Position numbers and translations under genes: made by a program | The notes under the pieces: generated by a model | The model's database searches: none | What the model saw: the letters and a program-made list of their open reading frames with translations, nothing else | What the model was told of the DNA's origin: nothing | NCBI GenBank assembly: GCA_030426085.1 | Contig: JAUHYW010000039.1 | Span: forward strand, 23,010-87,009 | Direction of reading: 5' to 3' | DNA: 64,000 bases | Source of the DNA: a bacterium | GTDB taxonomy: Bacteria > Myxococcota_A > Bradymonadia > UBA7976 > UBA1532 | Shown: in pieces, positions 43,875 to 55,314 of the stretch | How positions within the stretch are numbered: position 1 is the first letter of the stretch | Layout of the letters: every line of letters begins with the position of its first letter

Positions 43875-44305
43875 GCCCGAGCGATCTGACCGGCCCCTGG
43901 CACCTCGAAGACTTCACCATCCGCTTCGCCGACGACCGCCCGCCGCTGCGGCCCTTCGGCGAGGGCGCCCGGGGCCAGCTCATCTACACCGCCGACGGCC
44001 ACATGAGCGCCACGCTGTGCCGCGCCGACCGACCCCCGCTCGGCGGGCGGCTGGAGACCTCGGCCCGGGCGCCCGCCGACGCCAAGGCCGCCGCCTTCGA
44101 CGGCTACCTGGCCTACGCCGGCCGCTGGCGCCTCGACGGCGACGCCGTCGTGCACGCCGTCGACTTCGCGCTGACCCCCGACCTCGTCGGCGCCGAGAAC
44201 CGCCGGACCGCCCGCCTCGTCGACGGCCGGCTTCACCTGTCGTATCGCCTGACCGCCCGCTCGGGCGTCGAGCGGACCTACACCCTCGTCTGGAGGCGCC
44301 CGTGA
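43871..44305 (+). CDS. Lipocalin-like small beta-barrel protein
   Basis: 144 residues, GTG at 43871 overlapping the oxygenase stop. It starts DLTGPWHLEDFTIRFADD, contains GQLIYTADGHMSATLCRADRPPL, FDGYLAYAGRWRLDGDAVVH and ends GVERTYTLVWRRP. This G-x-W start and the LIYTADGHMSA pattern match the lipocalin-like family of bacterial eight-stranded barrels (PF13924 type), which bind small hydrophobic ligands or have unknown function. No signal peptide, so cytoplasmic. Sandwiched between a carotenoid oxygenase and an aldehyde dehydrogenase with start/stop overlaps on both sides, it is a natural candidate to bind the cleavage product. Confidence 0.8.
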   Translation: MSPSDLTGPWHLEDFTIRFADDRPPLRPFGEGARGQLIYTADGHMSATLCRADRPPLGGRLETSARAPADAKAAAFDGYLAYAGRWRLDGDAVVHAVDFALTPDLVGAENRRTARLVDGRLHLSYRLTARSGVERTYTLVWRRP

Positions 44306-46011
44306 GCCCCCTCGCCGACGCCTGGCTCGCCCGCCACCGGGCCCGGCTCGACGCCGCCGTCGCCGCCTATCACAGCCGCGAAGCGTACACCCCGTTCGTC
44401 GAGTCCCCCAGCCGCAAGCACCACCCCGAGGGGGCCCACGCCCGGGGCCGGGCCGCGTTCGAATCCCACCTGGGCCACGCCTTCGACCTGCCGGGGCACC
44501 CCTGCGCCGCCTGGAGCGGCGACGAGATCTCGCCCTACACCGGCCGCCCGCTGGGCGTCACCTACCCCCGCCCGGCCGTCGAGCCGCTGTTCGAAGCCAT
44601 CCGCGCCGGATGGGACCCCTGGCGCCTCGCCTCGCCGTCGCGGCGGGTCGGGGTCTGCCTCGAGATCCTCGACCGCTGGGCCGCCGCTGCCTTCGAGAAT
44701 ACCTACGCCACCATGCACACCGCCGGGCAGGGCTTCATGCTCGCCTTCGCCGGCAGCGGCGCCAGCGCGCTCGACCGGGGCCTCGAAGGGCTGACCGCGG
44801 CGTGGGTCGCGATGCAGCAGATGCCATCCGAAGCCACCTACACCCGCCGCTTCGGCGGGGCGCCGGTGACCCTGCGCAAGCGCTATCGGCTCATGCCGGT
44901 CGGCGTCGCGGTCGTCTTCTCGTGCGGCAGCTACCCCGCCTGGAACGCGTGGCCCGCGGTGCTCGCCAACCTCGCCACCGGCAACCCGGTCATCCTCAAG
45001 CCGCACCCCGACTGCGTGCTGCCGATGGCCATCGGCGCCCGCGTCGCCCGCGCGGCGCTGGCCGAGGCCGGCTTCGACCGCAACCTGCTGACCCTGGCCC
45101 CCGACACCTGGGCCGACCCCATCGCCGAGCCGCTGCTGAGCCACCCCGACACCGCCATCGTCGACTTCACCGGCGGCCAGCGCTTCGGCGGCTGGATCGA
45201 AACCCACTGCCCCCGGCTCCAAGTCTACACCGAGACCGCCGGCTGCAACGCGGTGCTGCTCGAATCGGTGACGTCGCTCGACCCGGTGCTGGATGCCATC
45301 GCCCACGGCATCTGCCTCTTCTCGTCCCAGATGTGCACCGCGCCCCAGAACATCTGGATCCCGAAGGCCGGGGTGCGCACCGCCGAGGGCGTCGTGCCAT
45401 TCGACGCTGTCATCGCCCACCTCGTCGAACGCATCGACCGCCTGCTCGCCGATCCGGCCCGCGCCGCCGCGATCTGCGGCGCCATCCACAGCCCCAAGAC
45501 GCTCGCCGAGATGGCATCGCTCGCCGAGGCCGCGGGCGACCGATGCATCCGCCGCGGGGGCCCCTACCCCCACCCCGACTTCCCCGAGGCCCGCACCGCG
45601 ACCCCGCTGCTCGCGCGGCTCGACGCCGCCGACCGGGCCCTCGCCCAGCGGGAGCGCTTCGGCCCGATGGCCTTCGTCATCGCCGCCCCCGACCGCGACG
45701 CCGCCCTCGCCGGCGCCGCTTCCGACGCCCGCCGCTTCGGGGCCATCGCCAGCTACGCCTACACCACCGACCCCGCCTGGCAGGCCCGCCTCGAAGAGAC
45801 CTTCGCCCTCGCCGGGGCCAGCGTGGGCATCAACCTCGTGGGCCAGCGCCCGATCAACTTCACCGCCGCCTTCAGCGACTACCATGTCACCGGCCTCAAC
45901 CCCGCCGGCACCGCCTGCCTCACCGACCCCGCCTTCGTCGCCCGCCGGTTCCGGGTGGTGCAGAGCAAGGTCGAGGTCGCGCCCGTTGTCGATCCGTCGA
46001 CCGACCGCTAA
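44302..46011 (+). CDS. Aldehyde dehydrogenase, PaaN-like
   Basis: 569 residues, GTG at 44302 overlapping the lipocalin-like stop. NAD(P)-dependent aldehyde dehydrogenase fold: PVILKPHPDCVLP (cofactor Lys), VDFTGGQRFGGWIE (glycine turn), catalytic Glu311 in YTETAGCNAVLLE and catalytic Cys345 in FSSQMCTAPQNIW. The sequence style (HTAGQGFMLAFAGSG, MQQMPSEATYTRRFG) is that of the PaaN family of phenylacetate-pathway-associated dehydrogenases, which here lacks a hydratase domain and any other paa gene nearby. I infer that it oxidises the aldehyde made by the oxygenase to an acid. The following ATPase gene starts 28 bases later. Confidence 0.88.
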   Translation: MSPLADAWLARHRARLDAAVAAYHSREAYTPFVESPSRKHHPEGAHARGRAAFESHLGHAFDLPGHPCAAWSGDEISPYTGRPLGVTYPRPAVEPLFEAIRAGWDPWRLASPSRRVGVCLEILDRWAAAAFENTYATMHTAGQGFMLAFAGSGASALDRGLEGLTAAWVAMQQMPSEATYTRRFGGAPVTLRKRYRLMPVGVAVVFSCGSYPAWNAWPAVLANLATGNPVILKPHPDCVLPMAIGARVARAALAEAGFDRNLLTLAPDTWADPIAEPLLSHPDTAIVDFTGGQRFGGWIETHCPRLQVYTETAGCNAVLLESVTSLDPVLDAIAHGICLFSSQMCTAPQNIWIPKAGVRTAEGVVPFDAVIAHLVERIDRLLADPARAAAICGAIHSPKTLAEMASLAEAAGDRCIRRGGPYPHPDFPEARTATPLLARLDAADRALAQRERFGPMAFVIAAPDRDAALAGAASDARRFGAIASYAYTTDPAWQARLEETFALAGASVGINLVGQRPINFTAAFSDYHVTGLNPAGTACLTDPAFVARRFRVVQSKVEVAPVVDPSTDR

Positions 46012-46039
46012 CCTCCGAGGGCACGGAGTCGAGGCGCAC

Positions 46040-47215
46040 ATGCACTTCAGCCACATCCGGATCCGCAACTGGCGCAACTTCAAGAAGGTCGAGGCGGATC
46101 TCGCCCGGCGGGTCTTCTTGCTCGGGCCCAACGCCTCGGGCAAGTCGAACCTGCTCGACGTGTTCCGATTCCTCTCCGAGCTGGCCCGGGATGGCCTCCG
46201 CCGAGCGGTCGAGCGCCGGGGGGGCATCGCGAGCCTGCGGTGCCTGTCGGCCCGCTCGGTACCCGACATCACGCTCGAGGTCGTCCTCGCCGACGACGAC
46301 GCGCCTCGGTGGCGCTACTGCCTGGTGCTGAACCGGGATCCGGCACACCACACCCCGCGGGTCAAGCGGGAGACCGTCGTCCGACTCGACCCCGACGGCG
46401 AGGTCGGCATCCTGTCGCGGCCGGACGACGCCGACGCGCAGGACCCCATCCGGTTGAGTCAGACGGCGCTCGAACAGATCATCGCCAACCGCCCGTTCAG
46501 GGTCATCGCGGACCTGTTCAAGAGCGTCTCGTACCTGCACCTCGTCCCCCAGGTCGTGCGCGACCCGCGGAGCTTCTCGGCGCTGCCCGTCGCCAACGAC
46601 CCCTTCGGGCGGGACTTCCTCCAGCAGGTCTGGAGCACGACCGCGCGCACCCGCGACGCGCGGCTGCGACTCATCGCGCAGGTGCTCCGACAGGCGATCC
46701 CGCAACTCGAAGGGCTCGAGATCGAGCAGGACCCCCGGGACGGCGTCCCTCACCTGATCGGGAAATACGAGCATTGGCGCCCGAACGCCGCCCGGCACAA
46801 CGAGGCTCAGTTCTCCGACGGCACGCTGCGGCTCGTCGGGCTGCTGTGGGCGCTGCTCGATGGCAACGGGCCCCTGTTGCTCGAGGAGCCCGAGCTGTCA
46901 CTGCACACCGAGATCGTGCGGCGCATTCCCGATCTCATCGAGCAGGTCCGGCGGGAAGCTGCTCGCAAGTGGAAGAAGAAGCTGCCCGAGCGCCAGATCA
47001 TCATCAGCACGCACTCTCGCGAGTTGACGAGCGACGAAGGCATCGCCGCAGAAGAGGTCCTGGAGCTGCGGCCGACGCCCGAAGGCACCCGTATACGGGT
47101 GCCGGACGACACCGACCGACAACTGCTGGCGGCGGGGCTTCCGGTGTCCGAAGTCATCCTGCCTCGCACCCGACCCGAAGGCTTCGCCCAGTTGGATCTC
47201 TTCTCGACGCCATGA
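46040..47215 (+). CDS. AAA ATPase of the RecF/OLD-like (AAA_21) type
   Basis: 391 residues from ATG 46040. Begins IRIRNWRNFKKVEADL, Walker A GPNASGKS (29-36), signature-like QFSDGTLRLVGLLWAL (about 255-270), Walker B PLLLEEPELSLHTE (about 276-290), H-loop IIISTHSRELT. This is an ABC-type ATPase of the overcoming-lysogenisation-defect class without its own Toprim domain. The next gene, overlapping by ATGA, supplies a small Toprim-like protein, so the pair resembles two-gene abortive-infection systems such as AbiL or PARIS (AriA-AriB). In such systems the ATPase senses a phage trigger and releases or activates the Toprim effector. That function is inferred from architecture only. Confidence 0.85.
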   Translation: MHFSHIRIRNWRNFKKVEADLARRVFLLGPNASGKSNLLDVFRFLSELARDGLRRAVERRGGIASLRCLSARSVPDITLEVVLADDDAPRWRYCLVLNRDPAHHTPRVKRETVVRLDPDGEVGILSRPDDADAQDPIRLSQTALEQIIANRPFRVIADLFKSVSYLHLVPQVVRDPRSFSALPVANDPFGRDFLQQVWSTTARTRDARLRLIAQVLRQAIPQLEGLEIEQDPRDGVPHLIGKYEHWRPNAARHNEAQFSDGTLRLVGLLWALLDGNGPLLLEEPELSLHTEIVRRIPDLIEQVRREAARKWKKKLPERQIIISTHSRELTSDEGIAAEEVLELRPTPEGTRIRVPDDTDRQLLAAGLPVSEVILPRTRPEGFAQLDLFSTP

Positions 47216-47796
47216 CCGCGATCCTGCTCTATGCCGAGGATCGGCTGCTCGAAGCGCTGGGCCACGCCATCGTGGCGCACGCCGGCTTGTCGGTGCGCAT
47301 CTCGAAGATCACCGGCGGGCGGGGCGACCTGGAGAACGCCCTGCCCCGCCTCAACGCCGCCGCGGCGCATGTCCCGGTGCTCGCGCTGCTCGACCGCGAC
47401 CGCCGCGGCCCCTGCCCCGGCGCAGAGGTCACCCGCCTCGTGCCTCGGCGACACCCGTCCATGCTCCTGCGCTTCGCGGTCGAAGAGGCGGACGCGTGGC
47501 TGCTCGCCGACAATGAAGCTCTGTCACGCTTCCTGGGCATCTCGGCCGGCAAGATCCCGAACGCCCCCGAAGCCGAACCCGACCCGAAGCAGACACTCAT
47601 GCAGCTCGCCCGCGGGGCGCGCGCGAAGGACAGGCGCCGCATCGCGCCGTCGCAGGGCATGCATGCCAGCGTCGGCCCGGCCTACAACGGCCTCTTGTGC
47701 GCCTTCGTCGCCCGGGACTGGTCGGTCGACAGGGCCCGCGTCCGCGCGCCGAGCCTCGCCCGATGTGTCGCCGCCGTGCACGCCTTGCGCGGTTGA
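47212..47796 (+). CDS. Toprim-like / DUF4276-type partner of the ATPase
   Basis: 194 residues, ATG overlapping the ATPase stop. Toprim-like acidic residues: Glu9 in LLYAEDRLLE, Asp61-x-Asp63 in VLALLDRDRRGPCPG, and Glu91/Glu92/Asp94 in RFAVEEADAWLLADNE, a pattern that I associate with the DUF4276/RloB-like small proteins paired with ATPases in phage resistance. It could be a nuclease effector. No signal peptide or membrane segment. Start and coupling are firm; the fold call is moderate. Confidence 0.75.
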   Translation: MTAILLYAEDRLLEALGHAIVAHAGLSVRISKITGGRGDLENALPRLNAAAAHVPVLALLDRDRRGPCPGAEVTRLVPRRHPSMLLRFAVEEADAWLLADNEALSRFLGISAGKIPNAPEAEPDPKQTLMQLARGARAKDRRRIAPSQGMHASVGPAYNGLLCAFVARDWSVDRARVRAPSLARCVAAVHALRG

Positions 47797-47800
47797 CGCC

Positions 47801-48169
47801 GTGACACACGCGGCGCAGCACACCCTCTTCGTCTATGGCACCCTCATGCGCGGTGAGCGTTCGGCGCATCTCATGGACGGCGCGGAGTGGCTCGGGCCGG
47901 CCCGCACCGCGTCCCGCTTCACGCTGCACCGGGTGGAGTGGTACCCGGGTATGGCATCCGGGGGCGTGACCGCGGTGCGCGGCGAGGTGTATCGGGTGCC
48001 ATCGGCGCTGATGGCCGAGCTGGATGCCTACGAGGGGCCCGAATACACCCGGGTCGAGATCCCATTGGACGAAGGTCCCGTGCCATCGGCCGAAGCCTAT
48101 GTCATGACCCCCGAGGCCGCCGCCGGGTTGGCGGTGATCGCGTCCGGCGACTGGCGGCGGCGACGCTGA
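47801..48169 (+). CDS. Gamma-glutamylcyclotransferase-like (AIG2) protein
   Basis: 122 residues from GTG 47801. Begins with LFVYGTLMRGERS, the substrate-binding YGTL loop; the presumed catalytic Glu is in LDAYEGPEYTRV (about residue 82), followed by VPSAEAYVMTP. These small proteins form 5-oxoproline from gamma-glutamyl compounds, or have unknown amine substrates. It lies four bases after the Toprim-like gene, so it may share its transcript, and converges with the SirB1-like gene ten bases away. Confidence 0.85.
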   Translation: MTHAAQHTLFVYGTLMRGERSAHLMDGAEWLGPARTASRFTLHRVEWYPGMASGGVTAVRGEVYRVPSALMAELDAYEGPEYTRVEIPLDEGPVPSAEAYVMTPEAAAGLAVIASGDWRRRR

Positions 48170-48178
48170 GCCGCCCGC

Positions 48179-49015
48179 TCAGTGCACCAGCGGGGGGTCC
48201 TCTTCGAGCTGCTCGAGGCGGCGGCGGGCGAGCAGCACGATCTTGTCGTCGGGGAAGCGGGCGATGACCTCGGTGTAGAGGGCCATCGCCAGCGGGGTGG
48301 CCTCGATGAGCTCGGCGACCTGGGCGTGGATGAGCTGGAACATGACCCGGTCGGGGTACAGGCGGGCGGTGAGGCGGGCGGTGCGGTACAGGGCGTGCTG
48401 GCTGCCGGCCCGCTGATGGCAGATCTGCATGTTGCGCAGCACCCGGGCGACGAGGTCGTCGATGCGGGTCGGCTCGAGGAAGTCGTCCCGCCACTCGATG
48501 CGGCCGTCGGTGAGCTGCTTGACGATCGAGCGGCAGTGGCCGGCGGTGAGCGGGCGGCCCCGGGCGAAGGGGTCGACGAGCTGGCCCTCGCCGTGGCCGA
48601 CCCGGGCGATGAAGTGGCCCGGCAGGCCGACGCCGCTGACCGGGACCCCGGCCCGGGCGCCGACGATCATCCACACCCCGGCCAGCAGGATGGGCATGCC
48701 CCGCCCCCGCTCGACGACGGCCGAGAGGCAGCAGTTGCGCACGTCGTAGTAGGCCTCGGTGTCGCCGGTCAGCCCGCCCTCTTCGACGAGGACGTGGCGC
48801 AGCGCGGCGGCCTGGTACTGCGGGTTCTGGTCGGCGCCGAGGGCCTGCACCGCGGCGGTCCACGCGGTGATGCGGCGGTGGGTCTCGGCGGCGGCGGCGG
48901 GCGCGGCGGACTCGATGGCGAGCAAGGCGCCGGCCAGATCTCCGGCGTCGAGCGCGGCCCGGGCGGCGCGCAGCGCGAACTCGTCGGCGTCGGTCCACAG
49001 CGACTCACCGTGCAT
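48179..49015 (-). CDS. SirB1-like transglutaminase-fold/TPR protein
   Basis: 278 residues, ATG at 49015. The middle (about residues 80-170) has the SirB1 signature: YDVRNCCLSAVVERGRGMPILLAGVW, GVGLPGHFIARV and LVDPFARGRPLT; the C-terminal 100 residues (RNMQICHQRAGSQHALYR... ) look like TPR helices. SirB1 proteins carry a transglutaminase-like core of uncertain activity; here the GHF and DPF residues are kept and Cys residues stand at the expected nucleophile region. Single gene on the minus strand, convergent with the cyclotransferase-like gene. Confidence 0.8.
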   Translation of the reverse strand: MHGESLWTDADEFALRAARAALDAGDLAGALLAIESAAPAAAAETHRRITAWTAAVQALGADQNPQYQAAALRHVLVEEGGLTGDTEAYYDVRNCCLSAVVERGRGMPILLAGVWMIVGARAGVPVSGVGLPGHFIARVGHGEGQLVDPFARGRPLTAGHCRSIVKQLTDGRIEWRDDFLEPTRIDDLVARVLRNMQICHQRAGSQHALYRTARLTARLYPDRVMFQLIHAQVAELIEATPLAMALYTEVIARFPDDKIVLLARRRLEQLEEDPPLVH

Positions 49016-49081
49016 ACCGTGGAGTGTAGCAGGCGGGGCGCCGCGATCGGCGGCCGATTCGGCGGGCGCTCCGGGGCTGGC

Positions 49082-49378
49082 TCAACGCTCCGGGGTGGGG
49101 CGGCGCAGCAGGTAGGACAGCGGGCCGACGCTGCCGGTGAACGCGGTCAGCACGATGTGGGGCAGGCTGCTGGTTTCCCGGCTGCGGGCGTCGCGCCACA
49201 TCCAGACCATGCACAGGCCGAGGGCGATGACGAGGTCGGCGGTCAGCACCCAGCCCCAGGGGCCCATCTCGGCGAGGAAGGTCCACAGGCCGCCGAGGCC
49301 GACGGTGGCGGCGGCGTAGATGTTGAGCGCGACGAAGTCCAGGAGCAGGACGGCGGCGATGAGCTTGTCTCGGGTCAT
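49082..49378 (-). CDS. Small three-helix membrane protein, DUF2834-like
   Basis: 98 residues from ATG 49378 with GGAGG five bases upstream. Three hydrophobic segments: KLIAAVLLLDFVALNIYAA, WGWVLTADLVIALGLCMVWMW and HIVLTAFTGSVGPLSYLL. The W..D......C..W.W.D......P......T...GS.G...YL pattern matches small bacterial integral membrane proteins annotated DUF2834. No catalytic motif. Function unknown. Confidence 0.75.
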   Translation of the reverse strand: MTRDKLIAAVLLLDFVALNIYAAATVGLGGLWTFLAEMGPWGWVLTADLVIALGLCMVWMWRDARSRETSSLPHIVLTAFTGSVGPLSYLLRRPTPER

Positions 49379-49611
49379 GTCGACCTCCTTGGGGTGGGGC
49401 GACCGGGGCGGCCGCCGGGTTCGCCCGATCCCGGTAGCGATGGCCGTGCCAACCACTCGGAGCGCGTCCGGCCGCGGTTCGGGGGGTCGCCGGGGCGCCG
49501 GGCGGTTGCGGGGCTGCACCGCGTGTTGCAGTCTTGCATCGCGTCACCCGCCCGGGCCGGCGCGGCCCCGCCCGCTCCCCGCCGGCCCGGACCTTGCTGA
49601 ACGGCCGCTGC
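49379..49611. other. Divergent intergenic region upstream of the histidine kinase
   Basis: 233 GC-rich bases without a gene I can support. Three TGCA tetramers in 49515-49537 (CTGCACC, GTTGCAG, CTTGCAT) form a cluster that could be a regulator site; the spacing does not fit the sigma-54 consensus, although the downstream regulator is of the sigma-54 type. Confidence 0.35.
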
Positions 49612-50567
49612 ATGACCCGAGAGCCGACATCCGATCGACCCCTGCGCTGGATCGGCGGCGCCATCGGCCTCGCCGTAGCCACCGCCGACGCCTTCGCCGC
49701 CCGGGCGGTGGGCCTGACCTTCGGCGCCGAGGGGGCCGACGCGACCGGGCTGCTGTGGCTGTATCTGGCGCTCAACCTGGGCGGGCTGGGCTTCGTCGTC
49801 GGTTGGCTGATCGAGCTGCGTCGGCGCGAGCGGCGGCAGGCCGAGGCGCTGGCCGACGCCCGGGCCCGGCTGGCCCGCAACGGTACGCTGGCGGCCCTGG
49901 GTCAGCTCGCCGGCACGGTGGCCCACGAGGTGCGCAACCCGCTGGCGGTGATCCGCTCGATGGTGCAGACCGCCCGGGAGGACGCGGCCGACGGCGAGCC
50001 GGCCGCGGCCGAGGGCGGGCTGGCGGTGGCGCTGGACGAGATCGACCGGCTCGATCGGGTCATCGACGGGGTCCTGGCCCTCGCCCGGCCGCCGACCCCT
50101 CGGGTACACCTCGTGGCGGCCGCCGACCTGCTCGCTCGGGTGGGTGATCTGGGCGCCCGCCTGGTGGCTGAGCGGGACGTGACGCTGCGCACCGGGGCCG
50201 GTGCGGGCGCGGTGGCGGCCGACCCCGATCTCATCTGTCAGGCGCTGCTCGATCTGGTGGCCAACGCGGCGGCGGTCGCGCCGGCCGGCTCCACGATCGC
50301 GGTCGACGCCCGCGCGGGCGAAGACGAGGTGTCGCTGTCGGTGAGCGACGCCGGCCCCGGCGTGCCGGCCGGGATGCGGGGGCAGATCTTCGAGCCGTTC
50401 TTCACCACCCGCGAGGGCGGCACCGGGCTGGGGTTGGCGGTGGTGCGCCAGATCGCCCGGGCCCACGGGGGCCGGGTCGAGGTGGATGACGCGCCGGGCG
50501 GCGGGGCCCGCTTCTCGATCGTCCTGCCCACTGCCGAGGCCCAGCCCGCCGCGCTGCTGGAGGCCGC

Positions 50568-50571
<4 letters not shown>
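49612..50571 (+). CDS. Sensor histidine kinase, NtrB-like
   Basis: 319 residues from ATG 49612. Two membrane helices near the N-terminus (WIGGAIGLAVATADAFAA; LLWLYLALNLGGLGFVVGWLI) with only about 20 residues between them, so no real periplasmic sensor. A short coiled linker leads to the H box GTVAHEVRNPLAVIRSM (His105), then N box DLVANAAAVAP, DAGPGVP, FEPFFTT and GTGLGLAVVRQ. Complete kinase. It overlaps the following response regulator (GTGA at 50568-50571), so the two are cognate. Input signal unknown, perhaps membrane state. Confidence 0.92.
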
Positions 50572-51899
<1,328 letters not shown>

Positions 51900-51942
51900 C
51901 GGCCTGTCGCGGCCCGGCCCGGCCGCTCAGCCGCTCAGCGGC

Positions 51943-53367
51943 TCACTCGACGAACAGCTCGACCCCGGGCAGCCCGGCGAGCGCCTTGTCGAGCGCGTCG
52001 AGCGCGTCCCGCACGGCGTCCTCAGACTCGGGCCCGTGCGCGATGCGGATGGTGCGCTGACCGCCGAGCGGCACGTCGGGCCCGTCCTCGAGCACCGCGA
52101 GCGCCGCGTCGCAGTCGGCGAACCGCTGGTGCGCCTTCTTCTTGCAGCAGCCCTGGATGAAGTCGACGAGATCGGCCGGCATGTCGGGCCGGATGTGGCG
52201 GGGGTCGGGCAGCGGCGTGTGCAGGTGCTTGCGCAGCAGCGCCACCACGTCGGGAGCGTCGAACGGCACCTGGCCGGTGATCAGCTCGAAGGCGGTGATG
52301 CCGAGGGCGTAGATGTCGGCCCGGCCGTCGAGCGACTTGCCCAGGATCTGCTCCGGGGCCACGTAGCACGGCGAGCCGACCCGGGCGTCGCCGGTCGCCG
52401 CCGAGCGCTCCTGGTGCACCGCGATGCCGAAGTCGAGCAGCTTGGCCTGCCCCCCGGTGGTAATGAAGATGTTCGAGGGCTTCACATCGCGGTGGATGAG
52501 GCCCCGCACGTGGGCGTGGTGCAGGGCCGAGGCCACCTCGCGCAGCAGCCGGCGCACCGTCGACCACCGGGGCGGCGCCCGGCGCTCGATCAGATCGGCG
52601 AGCATCTCGCCTTCGAGCCGCTCCATCACGATGAACCGGGTGCCGTAGGCCCGCTCGAAGTCGAAGACCCGCACGATGTTGGGGTGGGCCAGCCCGGCGA
52701 CGATGACCGCCTCCCGATCGAACTGCACGGCGAACTGCGGGTGATAGACCAGCGCGTGGGACAGCATCTTGAGGGCGACCGGCTGCCCCAGCTCGGGGTG
52801 GCGGGCCTCGAAGACGTCGGCGACCGCGCCCTTGCCCAGCGTGCCGACCACCCGGTACTTGCCCACCCGGCGGATGCCGTCGATCTCCTTGAGCCGCTCG
52901 CCGACGAGCCGGGTCAGCAGCCGGGCGACGTCGGGGTGGCGCTGCACGATGGCTTCGAAGTCGGCCCGGTCGAGGCGCATGCAGCGCACCGCGCCGTCGG
53001 CTTGCACCGTCGCGGTGCGCGGGGTCCGGGCGATGAGCGCCATCTCACCGAGCGCGCTCGGCGCGTCGAGCGTGCGGCTGAACGCCGGCCGGCCCTCGCC
53101 AGCGGCCTTGGAGATGCGGACCCGACCCTCGTCGAGCAGGTACATCGCGTCGCCCTCGGCCCCCTCGCGCATGATGACCTCGCCCGGCACGTAGGTCCGC
53201 GGCTCGAGCACCATCGCGATGGCTTCGACGTCGGCGGTCGACAGATCCTGGAAGAGGTCGAGGGTCGGCCAGCGGTTGGCGAGCCCGTCCTGCTCGATGG
53301 GGTCGGACACCATCGGCGACAGGGTGCGGGTCTCCTGGTGGCGACTGCGGCGGCGGGAGAAGATCAT
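51943..53367 (-). CDS. Ser/Thr protein kinase with N-terminal cyclic-nucleotide-binding domain
   Basis: 474 residues from ATG 53367. Residues about 35-150 are a cNMP/CRP-type barrel (YVPGEVIMREGAEGDAMYLL, SALGEMALIARTPRTATVQA), then an intact kinase (about 170-430): LGKGAVADVFEARH, VALKML, catalytic loop HRDVKPSN near 290, LLDFGIA, CYVAPEQ, DIYALGITAFELITG. So a soluble, probably active Hanks-type kinase that may respond to a cyclic nucleotide. No membrane segment. A C-terminal 40-residue tail is helical. Monocistronic by spacing. Confidence 0.9.
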   Translation of the reverse strand: MIFSRRRSRHQETRTLSPMVSDPIEQDGLANRWPTLDLFQDLSTADVEAIAMVLEPRTYVPGEVIMREGAEGDAMYLLDEGRVRISKAAGEGRPAFSRTLDAPSALGEMALIARTPRTATVQADGAVRCMRLDRADFEAIVQRHPDVARLLTRLVGERLKEIDGIRRVGKYRVVGTLGKGAVADVFEARHPELGQPVALKMLSHALVYHPQFAVQFDREAVIVAGLAHPNIVRVFDFERAYGTRFIVMERLEGEMLADLIERRAPPRWSTVRRLLREVASALHHAHVRGLIHRDVKPSNIFITTGGQAKLLDFGIAVHQERSAATGDARVGSPCYVAPEQILGKSLDGRADIYALGITAFELITGQVPFDAPDVVALLRKHLHTPLPDPRHIRPDMPADLVDFIQGCCKKKAHQRFADCDAALAVLEDGPDVPLGGQRTIRIAHGPESEDAVRDALDALDKALAGLPGVELFVE

Positions 53368-53447
53368 GATCCATCTGACCCCGGAGCCGCCCGGTGCGTC
53401 AATGCCCGTACGTGGAATGTGTGATTCGGCGCGAGCCGGCGCTGGCC

Positions 53448-53984
53448 TCAGTCGACCGCGATGACCACATCCACGGCGTGCAGCCCCTCGCAGCCGCCGT
53501 CCCGATCGCAGGCCAGGGTGCTGGCGGTGACCGTCAGCAGCAGGTCGTCGCGGGCCTCGGCGTCGGCCGCCAGCCGGAACTCGGCGGTGTGGGCCTCGCA
53601 GCCGAAGACCCCGAACCACTGCCCGGCGCCGGGTTCGAGCACGCTCAAGGCCGGGCTCTCGGGGGTGAGCCGGATCGAAGGGTAGTTCATGAAGCTCTCG
53701 CCCGAGACCTCGGCCAGCGTCACCCGGACCGTCGTCTCGCCGCCGGGCGCGAGCGGCGCGAGCTGGGTGACCTCGGCGATGCGCAGCCCGTCGGGCTCGG
53801 CGGCCTGGGACCCTTCGATCGCGCGGCACGCCGCCCGCTCGGCGGCCACCTGCTCGAAGGGATCGGGCTGGCCCGGCTCACCGTCGGGGGTGTCATCGTC
53901 ACACGCGCAGAGGCCCAGCGCGAGCAGCGCCGGGATGGCATGGGTGAAGGCATCGCGGGTGGCGCGCCGGATGGCATATCGCAT
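53448..53984 (-). CDS. Predicted lipoprotein
   Basis: 178 residues from ATG 53984, chosen because GGGAG is seven bases upstream; an ATG at 54005 is possible. Signal peptide AIPALLALGLCAC with lipobox LCAC, then a short Asp/Pro-rich stretch and a beta-sandwich-like domain (RIAEVTQLAPLAPGGETTVRV, RLTPESPALSVLEPG, VFGCEAHTAEFRLAAD). Two or three Cys pairs may form disulfides. No family recognised. Confidence 0.72.
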   Translation of the reverse strand: MRYAIRRATRDAFTHAIPALLALGLCACDDDTPDGEPGQPDPFEQVAAERAACRAIEGSQAAEPDGLRIAEVTQLAPLAPGGETTVRVTLAEVSGESFMNYPSIRLTPESPALSVLEPGAGQWFGVFGCEAHTAEFRLAADAEARDDLLLTVTASTLACDRDGGCEGLHAVDVVIAVD

Positions 53985-54020
53985 GGGATATCTCCCGGGT
54001 GGCATGAGTTTTCGGGCGGG

Positions 54021-55190
<1,170 letters not shown>

Positions 55191-55314
55191 GGGGCGCTCC
55201 TGTCGTGATGGCGGGGCGAGGTTAGCAGGATCGACCCGTCGGTCGATATCCGGTTCTGGAGGGTCTGGCCCGGCGGGCCGGGGGGCGGCGCCGGGCGGGG
55301 GCATCAGCGCGTCG

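Noticed and set aside
44302..46011. Assignment to phenylacetate degradation
   Set aside because: No other paa gene is near; the operon context points to an aldehyde from carotenoid cleavage.
49511..49545. Sigma-54 promoter upstream of the NtrC-type pair
   Set aside because: TGCAC and TTGCA are there, but the spacing and the GG of the -24 element do not fit.
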